Part shown: piece by piece, positions 9,060 through 18,030 of the stretch
Position numbering within the stretch: the stretch's first letter is position 1
Layout of the letters: every line of letters starts with the position of its first letter
Made by a program: the position numbers and the translations under genes
Assembly (NCBI RefSeq): GCF_004104075.1
Contig: NZ_QOVK01000004.1
Span: forward strand, 1-64,000
Origin: Leeuwenhoekiella polynyae
Lineage (GTDB): Bacteria; Bacteroidota; Bacteroidia; Flavobacteriales; Flavobacteriaceae
Length of the DNA: 64,000 bases
Direction: 5' to 3'
Notes under the pieces: model-generated
What the model saw: only the letters and a program-made list of their open reading frames with translations
Told to the model about the DNA's origin: nothing
Databases searched by the model: none

Positions 9060-10004
9060 TTAAAAGAAGCGTGGTGATTTGCGGTAAGAAGGTAATTTGC
9101 CAAAAATATCAAAGTCAAAAAGAACCATGATCTCGTGACTACCGTTGTTGTACTCACCAAGATTTGAAGTGGTGTAATCATAAGCATAGCCTACGCGTAC
9201 TCCCGGTGTAACTTCAAAATTTACCATACCGGTAACTGCGTCATCCAGTCGGTAGCCTATACCTGCTTCAAAACGTTGATAAAAACGCACGTTTGCATTT
9301 ACATCTATACTTACCGGTGCACCGTTTACCCAGCGCGCCATAAACGAAGGTTTTACCTGAAAATCAGCTGATGGTTCAAACACATAACCACCTGTTAAGA
9401 AGTAATGTGTGTTTTCACTTCCTAAACGTTGCACCCCGTCTTCATCTTCAATATGTGTAGAAGCAACAAGGTTAGGAGCAGAAAGCCCTACATAATAACG
9501 CTCAGAAAAATAATAAGCACCTATACCAATTGTAGGATAGGTCTGGTTGATATTCTGCGCAAAAGAAGGATCTGTAGCAGGAGCACCACTGCCCAGTTGT
9601 AACCGGCTAAAATCTGTGCTAAAAAAAGAAGCACCGGCTTTAAGACCTAATGAAAGGGTTGCATTTTCCTGAATAGGTAGTTTATACGCAAAATCTGCAT
9701 TGATGTTAGTTTCCTGAACCACATCACCTATCTCATCGTGAACCAGATTTAAGCCTATTTCTACTTTTTCAGACATGGGTAAATGACCAAAGAATGTCGC
9801 TGTAGTAGGTGCACCATCTATACCAACCCACTGGGCACGATAAAGAGCTCCTACTTTAGCTTTATTTACTGAAGAGTATGCAGGGTTGATAACACTCATG
9901 TTATACATGTACTGGGTATACTCGGGATCTTGTTGAGCAAACAGACTTCCACATAAAAGAATGAATGTTGCAAATAATGTGAATCTTGAAGTTGTATTTA
10001 TCAT
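9060..10004 (-). CDS. PorP/SprF family type IX secretion outer-membrane protein
   Basis: I take the start at the ATG ending at 10004 (MINTTSRF), which puts AAAAGGA 8-9 bases upstream and gives a clean signal peptide ending at SLFAQ. A start 9 bases earlier is possible, and a longer frame would overlap the upstream gene by 46 bases. The mature protein opens with the family signature QDPEYTQYMYNMSVINPAYSS. It continues as a beta-barrel of about 14 predicted strands with a motif YKLPIQENATLSLGLKAG and ends in FDFDIFGK. PorP/SprF proteins cooperate with type IX secretion in exporting and anchoring proteins that carry the type B (gliding-motility) C-terminal domain. The gene immediately upstream encodes exactly such a protein. 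Confidence 0.93.
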   Translation of the reverse strand: MINTTSRFTLFATFILLCGSLFAQQDPEYTQYMYNMSVINPAYSSVNKAKVGALYRAQWVGIDGAPTTATFFGHLPMSEKVEIGLNLVHDEIGDVVQETNINADFAYKLPIQENATLSLGLKAGASFFSTDFSRLQLGSGAPATDPSFAQNINQTYPTIGIGAYYFSERYYVGLSAPNLVASTHIEDEDGVQRLGSENTHYFLTGGYVFEPSADFQVKPSFMARWVNGAPVSIDVNANVRFYQRFEAGIGYRLDDAVTGMVNFEVTPGVRVGYAYDYTTSNLGEYNNGSHEIMVLFDFDIFGKLPSYRKSPRFF

Positions 10005-10017
10005 TGGGAGCATCCTT

Positions 10018-13000
10018 TTATCTGTTGAGGTAAACTTTACCTTGTTTTGGGCTGGTTTGCCCATCGTTATAATTTATAATGTAGAAATACACACCGTTAG
10101 CAAGCGTATTACCCCCTAAACGGTTTTGATTGGCGTGACCATCCCAGAAACCAGTACTGCTGTCGCCTTTAAAAACAACCTGCCCGTAACGGTTAAAGAT
10201 CTCAATAGTATAATCTGGGTACACGATCTCCATATTTTTCATTTCAAAAAGATCATTGATACCATCTCCGTTAGGTGAGAATCCGTCAGGGATAAATACC
10301 GAATCGCAACCGCTTAGATCTACAGTAACTTCAAGTCTTTGGCTTCCTTCACAACCTGTTGCTGTATTTTGAGCTGTGATATAATAGGTTGTATTTGCCC
10401 TAAGTGGAGTAGAAGGGCTAACCACTGAAGTTCCTGTGGCAGAATCATAGGTAATTATGGTAAAAGAAGAACTGATATTAGCCTCAAGGTCTGCAACTGT
10501 TGGATCATCATTGATACAGAAAACAGCTCCATCACTAGTGATACTTGGAACAGCAGGATTTTCTAACGTGAAATCGACCACTGTTACCGGTAAATTTGTA
10601 GCACTACACTCTGTTGTGCTATTTTGAATGTCTAACAAATTAAACATTGTCAAACCTCCAGAATTAAAAACTGAGCTTTCAAGAATAACATCTGCACTTC
10701 CGCCGGTAAATTTGACAGTTTCTGTGATTATTTCAGATTCGGTTGCACCACTAAGTTGATAATAAATCTCATAATCAATATCAGATAATACTGTTGCGCC
10801 AGAAAGCCTCACGGTAACTGGTTCTCCAAAACAAACATCATTTGCAGTACCTGTAATGCCTGTCGCATCAGGTAACGGGAAAATTTCAAAATCATCATTA
10901 ACAGTTACAGGAACAGAAGAACAACCCGCATCACTATTAATTAAGGTCGCAGTAATGGTTGTTGTACCAGTTGCAGAAAGATTAATAGCAGGTATTTCAA
11001 ATGACCCTTGACCATTTGTGATTTCAACATCAGCTGTTAGGTCTTGTGCAGTATTAGAAACACTAAGATTGTAAGTAATGATGTAGTCGCCATCAGCAAG
11101 ATTTGCTCCTGCTGTGATCGTTACAAAACCATTTTTTGCAAGACATATATCTGAAGCTAATAAATCACCATCTGCAAGTTCTGGTACAGGATTTACTTCA
11201 AAAGAAGTTGAGGTTGCTGTTGTATTTGCACATGATGAACCTGGATCTGCAATAGAATTTATAGTAATCGTAGTTGAACCAGTATTTGTTATTGTTTCGG
11301 CAGCGATAGTTAATGAAGCTTCACCAGCTATAAATTCAATACTTGCATTATCTGAAAATGTATTTTCACCGATTAATTCATAGTTTATATCATAATTACC
11401 ATCGCTCAAATCTGAATTCGTAAAAAGTAATTCTGTGCTTTCACCAAAACAAACGGAGGCAACAGATAAAGTTGTATTTTCTAATGATGGCACTGGTAAT
11501 ACTTCAAAAGTTGTAGCGATAGGAAGCCCTGTCGCTGCACAACGCTGTGAAGCTGTAGCTAGACTAATAATAGTAATTGTAGTTGTACCCGCTTCAGCAA
11601 GTTGAGTTGCCGTTAAATCAAAAGTGGTTTTTCCACCTGTAAAAGTCACTTCAACATCAGTATCCTCAGCTGAAGGGTTTGCATCACTTAAATTATAAAC
11701 TAGTATATAATCTCCATCTTGAATCAAAGTAGGGTCTGTAGTAATAGTTACTGTATTTGCTGCATCTTCACAGGAGTCATCAATACTTACAACAGCACCA
11801 GTTGCATCTGGAGTTGCAATAATATTAAAAGAAGCAGTGGGATTGGCAAGATTATCTGCTTCACAAGTGCTAGCTGTGTTACTAACTGCGGTTAAGGTTA
11901 ATGTAGAATTACCATTAGCTAAAATAGCCTGAGGAAGATCAAAACTTCCGGTTCCATCAGTGATTGTTACATCGTCAGCAGGTTGATTTGTTGCTGTTAT
12001 GCTACCGGAAATGTCATAGGTGAAATTATAAGTTCCATCCACAAGATTAGGCGTATCTGATGAATCTGTAATGGTAACTGTAACCGTATCATCTTCACAC
12101 GTGTCGAGAATACTTACAGTTAGTGTTCGGGCATCTGGTTTTGGAGATACCGTGAATGTAGTAGTAATAGCTGCAGTGGTAGAGCAGCCTGTGCTGTTTT
12201 CAATAGCGTTTAGCGTTATAATATAATCATCTGAAGTTGCCAAATCATTAGCTAATAATGGGATTTCCGCTATCCCATCAGTAACTGTTACATTCTCTGC
12301 ATCATAGTCTTGAGTAGCAGTAGAACTGGCTAATGTGTATGAAAAAGTATATTCACCATCAGCAAGTTCGATTTCTGAAGTATTACCGGCATCAGAAATT
12401 GTTAGAGTTCCATCTTCACCAAAACATAAAGGCTGCTTTACACTCAATGCAGAATCACTAACATCAGGTAAAGCTACAATAGTTAGTGTATCACTTAAGT
12501 CATCTAACTTTACATCACAAGCATTTTGAGTATTGGGATCAATAATAGAAACCACTCGTATCGTAGCAACACCGGCTGCAGTAAAGAAATCAGGATTAAT
12601 ATTAAAACGACCAACACCTTCAGTCATAGAAAGTGTTACTGTATCTGTACCTGTGTTAGGAGCAGGACTAACGTTATAAGTAAGCTCATAATTACCATTA
12701 GGAATATCAGCGATATCACCTGTAATAGTAGCAACAGCATCTATAGGTAGTATATCTTCGCAAAAGATATCTTCATCAGGAGTAGTCAATTCTAACGCGG
12801 CATTTGTAAAATCTACAACTTCTTCAATAATTATTGCAACAGTTGTCTGACTGAAAGTACAAATAGGATTAACCGGTTGAACGGTATACGTAAATGTATA
12901 TGTACCAGGGCCAAAAGTGTCTCTGATATTTTGAATATCTATAGTACTATCATTAAATCCGTTTATTTCATTGGTTTGATTTTCAGTCCAAACCCCTCCG

Positions 13001-13722
13001 TTATCTTCACCAATGATAGCATCTCTAAGATTAAATGTTGTAAAACCACTTAGATCGTCGGTTTCACAAAATACAGTGTTAACAGTATTGTCTATAGAAC
13101 CAGAATCTGGAGCCTCTATAACTTCTACCATAACGGTACTCATCGTAGAAGGACAAGAGCCTTGAGACGCTACAGTATACGTGAAGGTATAATTGCCAGG
13201 TCCTGCTTGCTGCGCATTAAAAATTTGCCCGTTAAGTGCATTAGCTGGCCCAACAGTAATAGCCCAAGTTCCAAATAGAGTAGGGCTAGGACTAGAACCT
13301 ACAAACTGAAAGAGGTTTACATCGTTTTCGGTCTCGCAAGCCACACCATCGTTGTTATCACGACCTGCATAGCCTGCGAGAGTTACCGTTACAGTAGCTT
13401 GATTATCTGTACAGTCTGCAATGTCCTCTACAGTGTAGGTATAATTAAAGGTACCACCTCGGTTAATTAACCACGTGTTTAATTCACCGGTTGTGCCATT
13501 AAGACCACCACTGTTGTTGTCATCAGACCAGGTTCCGCCCGTTACCGGTGAACCATTGAGGGCAGCAAAAAGATCTATAAATTGGTTCGTTTCTTTATCA
13601 CAGGAGGTGGTAGAAGCATCTTCTCCAGCACATTGTGCGTATGATTTAGATGAAATTCCTGTAAGAAGTAAAAAGAAAAACAGGGGTGCTGCTTTTCCAA
13701 ACAAGGTAATTGTTTTATGCAT
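10018..13722 (-). CDS. giant T9SS type B cell-surface protein with gliding-motility C-terminal domain
   Basis: This 1234-residue surface protein has a signal peptide ending near SYAQ. About residues 30-310 contain PKD/Ig-like segments with paired cysteines (CAGEDASTTSCDKE; VFCETDDLSGFTTFNL). About residues 310-1040 contain some seven copies of a ~107-residue beta-sandwich repeat. Each copy opens like PDATGITGTANDVCFGE, with a cysteine, then a DGxYxxxYxL core and a cysteine near its end. The last ~90 residues are the CHU/gliding-motility C-terminal domain (FIPDGFSPNGDGINDLFEM, YTIEIFNRYGQVVFKG, LANGVYFYIINY, KQGKVYLNR), a type B signal for type IX export. Likely role: adhesion or surface filament. 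It heads an operon with PorP/SprF and OmpA genes. Confidence 0.92.
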   Translation of the reverse strand: MHKTITLFGKAAPLFFFLLLTGISSKSYAQCAGEDASTTSCDKETNQFIDLFAALNGSPVTGGTWSDDNNSGGLNGTTGELNTWLINRGGTFNYTYTVEDIADCTDNQATVTVTLAGYAGRDNNDGVACETENDVNLFQFVGSSPSPTLFGTWAITVGPANALNGQIFNAQQAGPGNYTFTYTVASQGSCPSTMSTVMVEVIEAPDSGSIDNTVNTVFCETDDLSGFTTFNLRDAIIGEDNGGVWTENQTNEINGFNDSTIDIQNIRDTFGPGTYTFTYTVQPVNPICTFSQTTVAIIIEEVVDFTNAALELTTPDEDIFCEDILPIDAVATITGDIADIPNGNYELTYNVSPAPNTGTDTVTLSMTEGVGRFNINPDFFTAAGVATIRVVSIIDPNTQNACDVKLDDLSDTLTIVALPDVSDSALSVKQPLCFGEDGTLTISDAGNTSEIELADGEYTFSYTLASSTATQDYDAENVTVTDGIAEIPLLANDLATSDDYIITLNAIENSTGCSTTAAITTTFTVSPKPDARTLTVSILDTCEDDTVTVTITDSSDTPNLVDGTYNFTYDISGSITATNQPADDVTITDGTGSFDLPQAILANGNSTLTLTAVSNTASTCEADNLANPTASFNIIATPDATGAVVSIDDSCEDAANTVTITTDPTLIQDGDYILVYNLSDANPSAEDTDVEVTFTGGKTTFDLTATQLAEAGTTTITIISLATASQRCAATGLPIATTFEVLPVPSLENTTLSVASVCFGESTELLFTNSDLSDGNYDINYELIGENTFSDNASIEFIAGEASLTIAAETITNTGSTTITINSIADPGSSCANTTATSTSFEVNPVPELADGDLLASDICLAKNGFVTITAGANLADGDYIITYNLSVSNTAQDLTADVEITNGQGSFEIPAINLSATGTTTITATLINSDAGCSSVPVTVNDDFEIFPLPDATGITGTANDVCFGEPVTVRLSGATVLSDIDYEIYYQLSGATESEIITETVKFTGGSADVILESSVFNSGGLTMFNLLDIQNSTTECSATNLPVTVVDFTLENPAVPSITSDGAVFCINDDPTVADLEANISSSFTIITYDSATGTSVVSPSTPLRANTTYYITAQNTATGCEGSQRLEVTVDLSGCDSVFIPDGFSPNGDGINDLFEMKNMEIVYPDYTIEIFNRYGQVVFKGDSSTGFWDGHANQNRLGGNTLANGVYFYIINYNDGQTSPKQGKVYLNR

Positions 13723-13830
13723 AGGAGTTGGGTTAGTAAAATTTAGTACAAGTATAACCGATTAATTACATATTGTATCGATTAAATGTAATAAATTATT
13801 AATTTTTCTCCTATATTTTAAAATTATTAA

Positions 13831-14841
13831 TTATAATTCTTCCTTTTTTCCGTCTGGATATATAGCAAATCTTTCGGTTGCGGGAGAATGGGTATGCTCA
13901 TTTGTAGACCATGGCCATCCTCCAAATTGGGTTTCCTGAAAATTAGAGAATGCCTTTTCAATATCCTGTCTTGAATTCCCCACAAAAGGACCGTGCTGAA
14001 CAACATGTTCACCAATAGGTTTTCCTTCTAAAAGAAGTAATTGAGCGGGAGCAGAACCATTTTTTAGCGTCAAGACCTCGTTAACATCAGCTTTTATTTG
14101 GTGCATAGGAGGGATGTCAAAACCTTCAGCGGCAATTGCATCACCTTCATAAAAATATAGCGATCGGTTAGCTCCATCAATTCCTTTAGGTACGGTAAAC
14201 TCTGCATTTGATTCTAATGAGATTAGCCAGATGTTGACATCGTTATCAGGATTTGCTGCCCAAGAGTCAGGTGCAGGGTCTAATGCTTTGTGACCATCAA
14301 AGCTCCCTGCGACAAGTTTAACTTCAATTTTATTTCCTTCTGAATCTTCTTTGGAAACAACAGGAATATTCTCATGCCACATCATTCCGAAATAAGGCTC
14401 GACGCTTTTACTTTTCGCAGGTAAATTCAACCAAATTTGAAACAACAAAAGTGGATTTTCTTTTTCGGTATTTATTAAAGGAAACATCTCACTGTGTTGA
14501 ACGCCTTTACCGGCAGTCATCCATTGTACATCACCTTTACCAAATCTACCTGAAGCACCTAACGAATCAGAATGGTCAACAAAACCGTGCTCTGCGATTG
14601 TTACGGTTTCAAAGCCCACATGAGGATGTGCAGGAAAACCAGGCACTTTAGAACCGTGATACATTGCCCAGCCGTCTTTTTTAGTAAAATCCTGACCAAT
14701 ATTACGACCGGCAAGAGAATCTACAGGGCCATATTTGCCATTTCCCTTAGGGAAATTATCATTATGAAAAGCACAAAATAAGAAGGGGTCTTGTGTATCC
14801 CATTGCATTTGTAAACGGGTTATTTTTTGTATTGCTGCCAT
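13831..14841 (-). CDS. pirin family protein (cupin)
   Basis: This 336-residue cytoplasmic bicupin has the N-terminal pirin motif HPHVGFETVTI, followed by HSDSLGASGRFGKGDVQWMTAGKGVQHSEMFP. These supply the conserved metal-binding His/Glu cluster of pirin and quercetinase-like proteins. The second cupin is in the C-terminal half (GEHVVQHGPFVGNSRQDIEKAF). Bacterial pirins are reported as quercetin dioxygenases or redox-sensing regulators; the sequence cannot tell which applies here. It is slightly longer than most family members (~290), with extra loops between the two cupins. It is a single gene between the convergent-reading giant protein and yjbQ. Confidence 0.93.
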   Translation of the reverse strand: MAAIQKITRLQMQWDTQDPFLFCAFHNDNFPKGNGKYGPVDSLAGRNIGQDFTKKDGWAMYHGSKVPGFPAHPHVGFETVTIAEHGFVDHSDSLGASGRFGKGDVQWMTAGKGVQHSEMFPLINTEKENPLLLFQIWLNLPAKSKSVEPYFGMMWHENIPVVSKEDSEGNKIEVKLVAGSFDGHKALDPAPDSWAANPDNDVNIWLISLESNAEFTVPKGIDGANRSLYFYEGDAIAAEGFDIPPMHQIKADVNEVLTLKNGSAPAQLLLLEGKPIGEHVVQHGPFVGNSRQDIEKAFSNFQETQFGGWPWSTNEHTHSPATERFAIYPDGKKEEL

Positions 14842-15001
14842 TGTAATTTACTTTAGGTGGAATACGAAGATACGAGCGACAAGTGTAATTTTAAAAATTA
14901 AAAAGCCCTACTTATAACATATTCATAAGAATTTAGCGATTATCAAATTTGTATTTTCACATTTGAATTAAAATCAGGTTAATTACCGAAAAACTAGCGT
15001 T

Positions 15002-15424
15002 GTGAATTTTTATCAAAAAGAAATCCATTTAAAAGCAAGAAGCCGCGGCTTTCATTTAATTACTACAGAAATTACCAGTCAGTTGGATGAATTGAGCAAT
15101 ATAAAAACCGGTCAATTGCAGGTGTTTATCAAGCATACTTCAGCGAGTTTGACCATAAATGAGAACGCCGATCCTACCGTGCGTCAGGATTTTGAAAGCC
15201 ATATGAATACAATGGTTCCTGAGAACGCACCGTATTACATACATACGTATGAAGGTCCAGACGATATGCCGGCTCATATAAAAGCTTCATTAATGGGAGC
15301 ATCAGTAACGATACCGGTAACCAACGGTCGCTTAAATCTGGGAACTTGGCAGGGTGTTTATTTGTGTGAGCACCGCAATAACGGGGGATCGCGTAAAGTA
15401 GTACTTACTTTACTTGGTAACTAA
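15002..15424 (+). CDS. YjbQ/UPF0047 family protein
   Basis: This 140-residue protein starts at a GTG codon; no ATG precedes the conserved N-terminus FYQKEIHLKARSRGFHLIT. It has the full family signature: KHTSASLTINENADPTVRQDFE, DDMPAHIKASLMGASVTIPV and the end NLGTWQGVYLCEHRN. The histidine and glutamate residues of these motifs form the putative metal/active site. E. coli YjbQ has weak thiamine-phosphate synthase activity and can substitute for ThiE, but the physiological role is unclear. Its stop codon is the first triplet of a truncated copy of the dispersed repeat described at 15422-15452. Confidence 0.93.
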   Translation: MNFYQKEIHLKARSRGFHLITTEITSQLDELSNIKTGQLQVFIKHTSASLTINENADPTVRQDFESHMNTMVPENAPYYIHTYEGPDDMPAHIKASLMGASVTIPVTNGRLNLGTWQGVYLCEHRNNGGSRKVVLTLLGN

Positions 15425-15452
15425 ATTACCCTGAGGAAAGCCCATAAAGCAT
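15422..15452 (+). repeat. stop-codon-anchored interspersed repeat, copy 4 (truncated 5' part)
   Basis: Starting at the yjbQ stop codon, the sequence TAAATTACCCTGAGGAAAGC then CCATAAAGCAT matches the first ~31 bases of copy 3 (TAAACTACCTTGAGGTAAGC, CTAGGAGGCAT) with few differences. The rest of the element is missing or unrecognisable. The orientation relative to the host gene is the same as in the other three copies. Confidence 0.55.
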
Positions 15453-15494
15453 AATCTGGAAACATCTCCTGAACTCTAGCCGAGCCTCATAGAT

Positions 15495-16325
15495 TTATAA
15501 AACTCGATTACCGAGTAAACGTTCTTTAGCTTCTATAAGTTGCTCAAGAATGTGTTCTACGCCATTTTCGTTATTACTCTTAGTTTGATATTTAGCAGCT
15601 TTTGTAACGTTAGGATGCGCATTTTGCATAGCAAAACTATAATCTGCAAGGCCTATCATTTCTAAGTCGTTATTGTAATCACCAAAAGCCATTGTTTCGG
15701 CTTTTGTAATATTCAGACTGTTTTGTAAAATTTTAAGAGCGCGACCTTTATCAGTGTCCAGGTGGCTGATGTCTAACCAGTTCTCACCACTAACTTTTAC
15801 TTTAACCTGATCTTCTAATTTTTGAGCGATAGGATAAGTGGTCTCTTCTGAACCTCCAAAGCTATAAACCGCGATTTTAAAGAAATGGTCGTTGCTTATT
15901 TCAGTTAGATCTGGTACGCGTTTAAACTTGGTATAATATTCCTGAAAAATTTCAATAAAAGGTTCGTGGTCAGATTCTACATAGGCTTGCTCTTTTCCGC
16001 AAAGTACAATGTGCGCATCTTCAATTTCACGCATTTGACGTATTAAACCGTGTACGACTTCTACATCTACTGTACAGGTATCTAAAACTTCTGTGTTCTG
16101 AACGGTAATTCCACCGTTTTCAGCAACTACTGTAATCTCATCTTTAATTAGGTCTAATTTGTCTATGATGCTGAAATATTGTCTTCCGCTGGCGGCAACA
16201 AATTGAATATTGTGTTTTTGAAGGTCTTTAAATAATTCAAAAAATCGTGGACTTACTTTTCCCTGATCATTAAGGAGTGTCCCGTCCATGTCTGTAACGA
16301 CTAATTTTACTTGTGTCAAATCCAT
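15495..16325 (-). CDS. Cof-type HAD-IIB family sugar-phosphate phosphatase
   Basis: This 276-residue protein has the HAD motif I VVTDMDGTLLNDQG near residue 10 (catalytic Asp pair D-x-D-G-T), motif II AASGRQYFS, motif III Lys near KGRALKIL and motif IV AFGDYNNDLEMI. The C2-type cap between motifs II and III assigns it to the Cof/YbiV group, which hydrolyses small sugar or nucleotide phosphates. It is cytoplasmic. A hairpin terminator of the upstream S10 peptidase gene lies just before its start codon, so it is probably transcribed from its own promoter. Confidence 0.93.
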   Translation of the reverse strand: MDLTQVKLVVTDMDGTLLNDQGKVSPRFFELFKDLQKHNIQFVAASGRQYFSIIDKLDLIKDEITVVAENGGITVQNTEVLDTCTVDVEVVHGLIRQMREIEDAHIVLCGKEQAYVESDHEPFIEIFQEYYTKFKRVPDLTEISNDHFFKIAVYSFGGSEETTYPIAQKLEDQVKVKVSGENWLDISHLDTDKGRALKILQNSLNITKAETMAFGDYNNDLEMIGLADYSFAMQNAHPNVTKAAKYQTKSNNENGVEHILEQLIEAKERLLGNRVL

Positions 16326-16331
16326 ATTTGC

Positions 16332-16368
16332 AAAAATAACCCATAAACACTAGCTGTGTTTATGGGTT
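16332..16368 (-). terminator. rho-independent terminator of the S10 peptidase gene
   Basis: A perfect 13-bp stem AACCCATAAACAC / GTGTTTATGGGTT with a 5-base loop is followed on the minus strand by ATTTTTG. It sits between the S10 peptidase stop (16418) and the start of the HAD gene (16325). Confidence 0.85.
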
Positions 16369-16417
16369 CTATTAATTCATTCTTAAATTACATTGAATTT
16401 TTGAGATTTCTATTTTT

Positions 16418-17917
16418 TCAATATTTAGCTGCTTGATCGATACTTATACTTGCCTTTTCTATAAAATCACGTAAATCCTGATTTGCCGTTTTAAGATCTT
16501 CAGCACGCAGATACATCATATGACCACTGCGATATCCTTTAAAATCCATACGGTCTGTAAACTTCCCGTTGATGTTGATCTGACTCATAATATATTTAGC
16601 ATTAAAATAGGTACAAGCTCCATCATAATACCCAGACTGAACCATCAGATGCAGATTAGCGTTCATTCCCATAGCATCTCTTAAATCAGAACCGGTATGA
16701 TTATTAGAGCGATCCCAAGGGTGAACATCACCAAACAAATCATAAGTTAAATCCGTTTTAAAGCCTAACTCTTCGCGCATATAGTAATTGATGGCCGGTG
16801 TAAAACTATGAAGCCAGGAGGTTAATTCGCTGTTATAATCTGGAGAAGAACCTGCATCTGCGATGTCTAATCCTTTATAGCGTGAATCTAAACGACCAAT
16901 AGTAAACCCTTCTTTGTCACGTAGAAGATCTTTCCAGAAATAATTAAATGGTACAGCAAGATTGTTTTGATTCACTGTCTTTTCTGAAAGACCAGAGTAG
17001 TATGCAATTTTTTTAACTGCAGCTTGTTTTTCAGTTGCAGAAGCATAACCTCCTTTTGCTAAAACAGGGAGTAACTCGTTAACGGCATATTCCTCAACTT
17101 CGGGAAGCATCTCAGTTAAATCTTTATTCTGAAGAGCAGGAGGTAGGGCGTTGTGATACCAGGCAGCAGCTGCAAAGTAAGGTAAACGGTTAGCGATCTC
17201 TACAGGACCTTCAAATTCAAATCCAATTTCGGTAGGAGATACCAGAACTACCCCATTTAAGTACATCCAGTTGCGTTGCTGTAAGGCTTTAGCTAAGCCT
17301 GATACCCGCGTCGTGCCATAACTCTCACCGATTATAAACTTAGGAGAACGCCAGCGGTTGTGACGTGTTACAAATGTGTTTACCCAATCAGCCAAATAAG
17401 CGATATCAGAATTCACACCAAAAAATTGATCTCTTTTAGGAAGATTACCTTCTAAATCAGGGACCATTCTACTATAGCCCGTATTCACCGGATTTACAAA
17501 AACAATATCTGCTACATCTAAAACAGAATTAGGATTGTCTTTGATGCCATAAGGCTGAACAGGAAATCCTTCATCTGTAATTTTTAAGATTCGGGGACCG
17601 GTATACGCAATATGCATCCATACGGAAGCAGAACCGGGACCACCATTAAAGCTTATAAGCAATGGTCTGGTTTGGTTATCTTTAATATCGGTTCTGGAAT
17701 AATAGGTGTAATTTAAAGTTGCTACGGGATTACCCATGTCGTCCCAAACCGGCTGAAAACCTAATTCTGCCTGATACGGGATTGTTTTGCCTTTTATTGC
17801 AACGCTATGATTAGAAATAATTGTCGTGTCAACCGGAACGCTAACTTTTTGAGCTGTAAGCGTGGTGAAAAAACCAAAAGCTAACAGGCTTTTAAAAAAT
17901 GTAATTTTTAGATTCAT
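16418..17917 (-). CDS. S10 family serine carboxypeptidase
   Basis: This 499-residue exported protein has a signal peptide ending near TLTAQ. The alpha/beta-hydrolase carboxypeptidase core has the oxyanion motif FNGGPGSASVWMH. The nucleophile is S199 in GESYGTTR. The Asp of the triad is most likely in GYYDGACTY, and the His lies in GYRSGHMMY near residue 470. Family S10 enzymes remove C-terminal residues; bacterial members of this clade are periplasmic or extracellular and are little studied. The gene has its own terminator at 16332-16368, and the downstream amidohydrolase is separately arranged on the same strand. Confidence 0.93.
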   Translation of the reverse strand: MNLKITFFKSLLAFGFFTTLTAQKVSVPVDTTIISNHSVAIKGKTIPYQAELGFQPVWDDMGNPVATLNYTYYSRTDIKDNQTRPLLISFNGGPGSASVWMHIAYTGPRILKITDEGFPVQPYGIKDNPNSVLDVADIVFVNPVNTGYSRMVPDLEGNLPKRDQFFGVNSDIAYLADWVNTFVTRHNRWRSPKFIIGESYGTTRVSGLAKALQQRNWMYLNGVVLVSPTEIGFEFEGPVEIANRLPYFAAAAWYHNALPPALQNKDLTEMLPEVEEYAVNELLPVLAKGGYASATEKQAAVKKIAYYSGLSEKTVNQNNLAVPFNYFWKDLLRDKEGFTIGRLDSRYKGLDIADAGSSPDYNSELTSWLHSFTPAINYYMREELGFKTDLTYDLFGDVHPWDRSNNHTGSDLRDAMGMNANLHLMVQSGYYDGACTYFNAKYIMSQININGKFTDRMDFKGYRSGHMMYLRAEDLKTANQDLRDFIEKASISIDQAAKY

Positions 17918-18030
17918 TTAGTGAAAAGTTTAATTCTGAAAACTTAAAATTAATCAAACCTTAGCTTAATACGTTGAAATAGGTGGTCGAGATTTGATAA
18001 TAAAAACTTCTAAAAAATCAAGAATTGATT

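Noticed and set aside
10018-13722. Several open frames on the plus strand opposite the giant type B protein
   Set aside because: They are mirror frames created by the Thr/Ser/Ala-rich repeats; none has a family match or its own start region.
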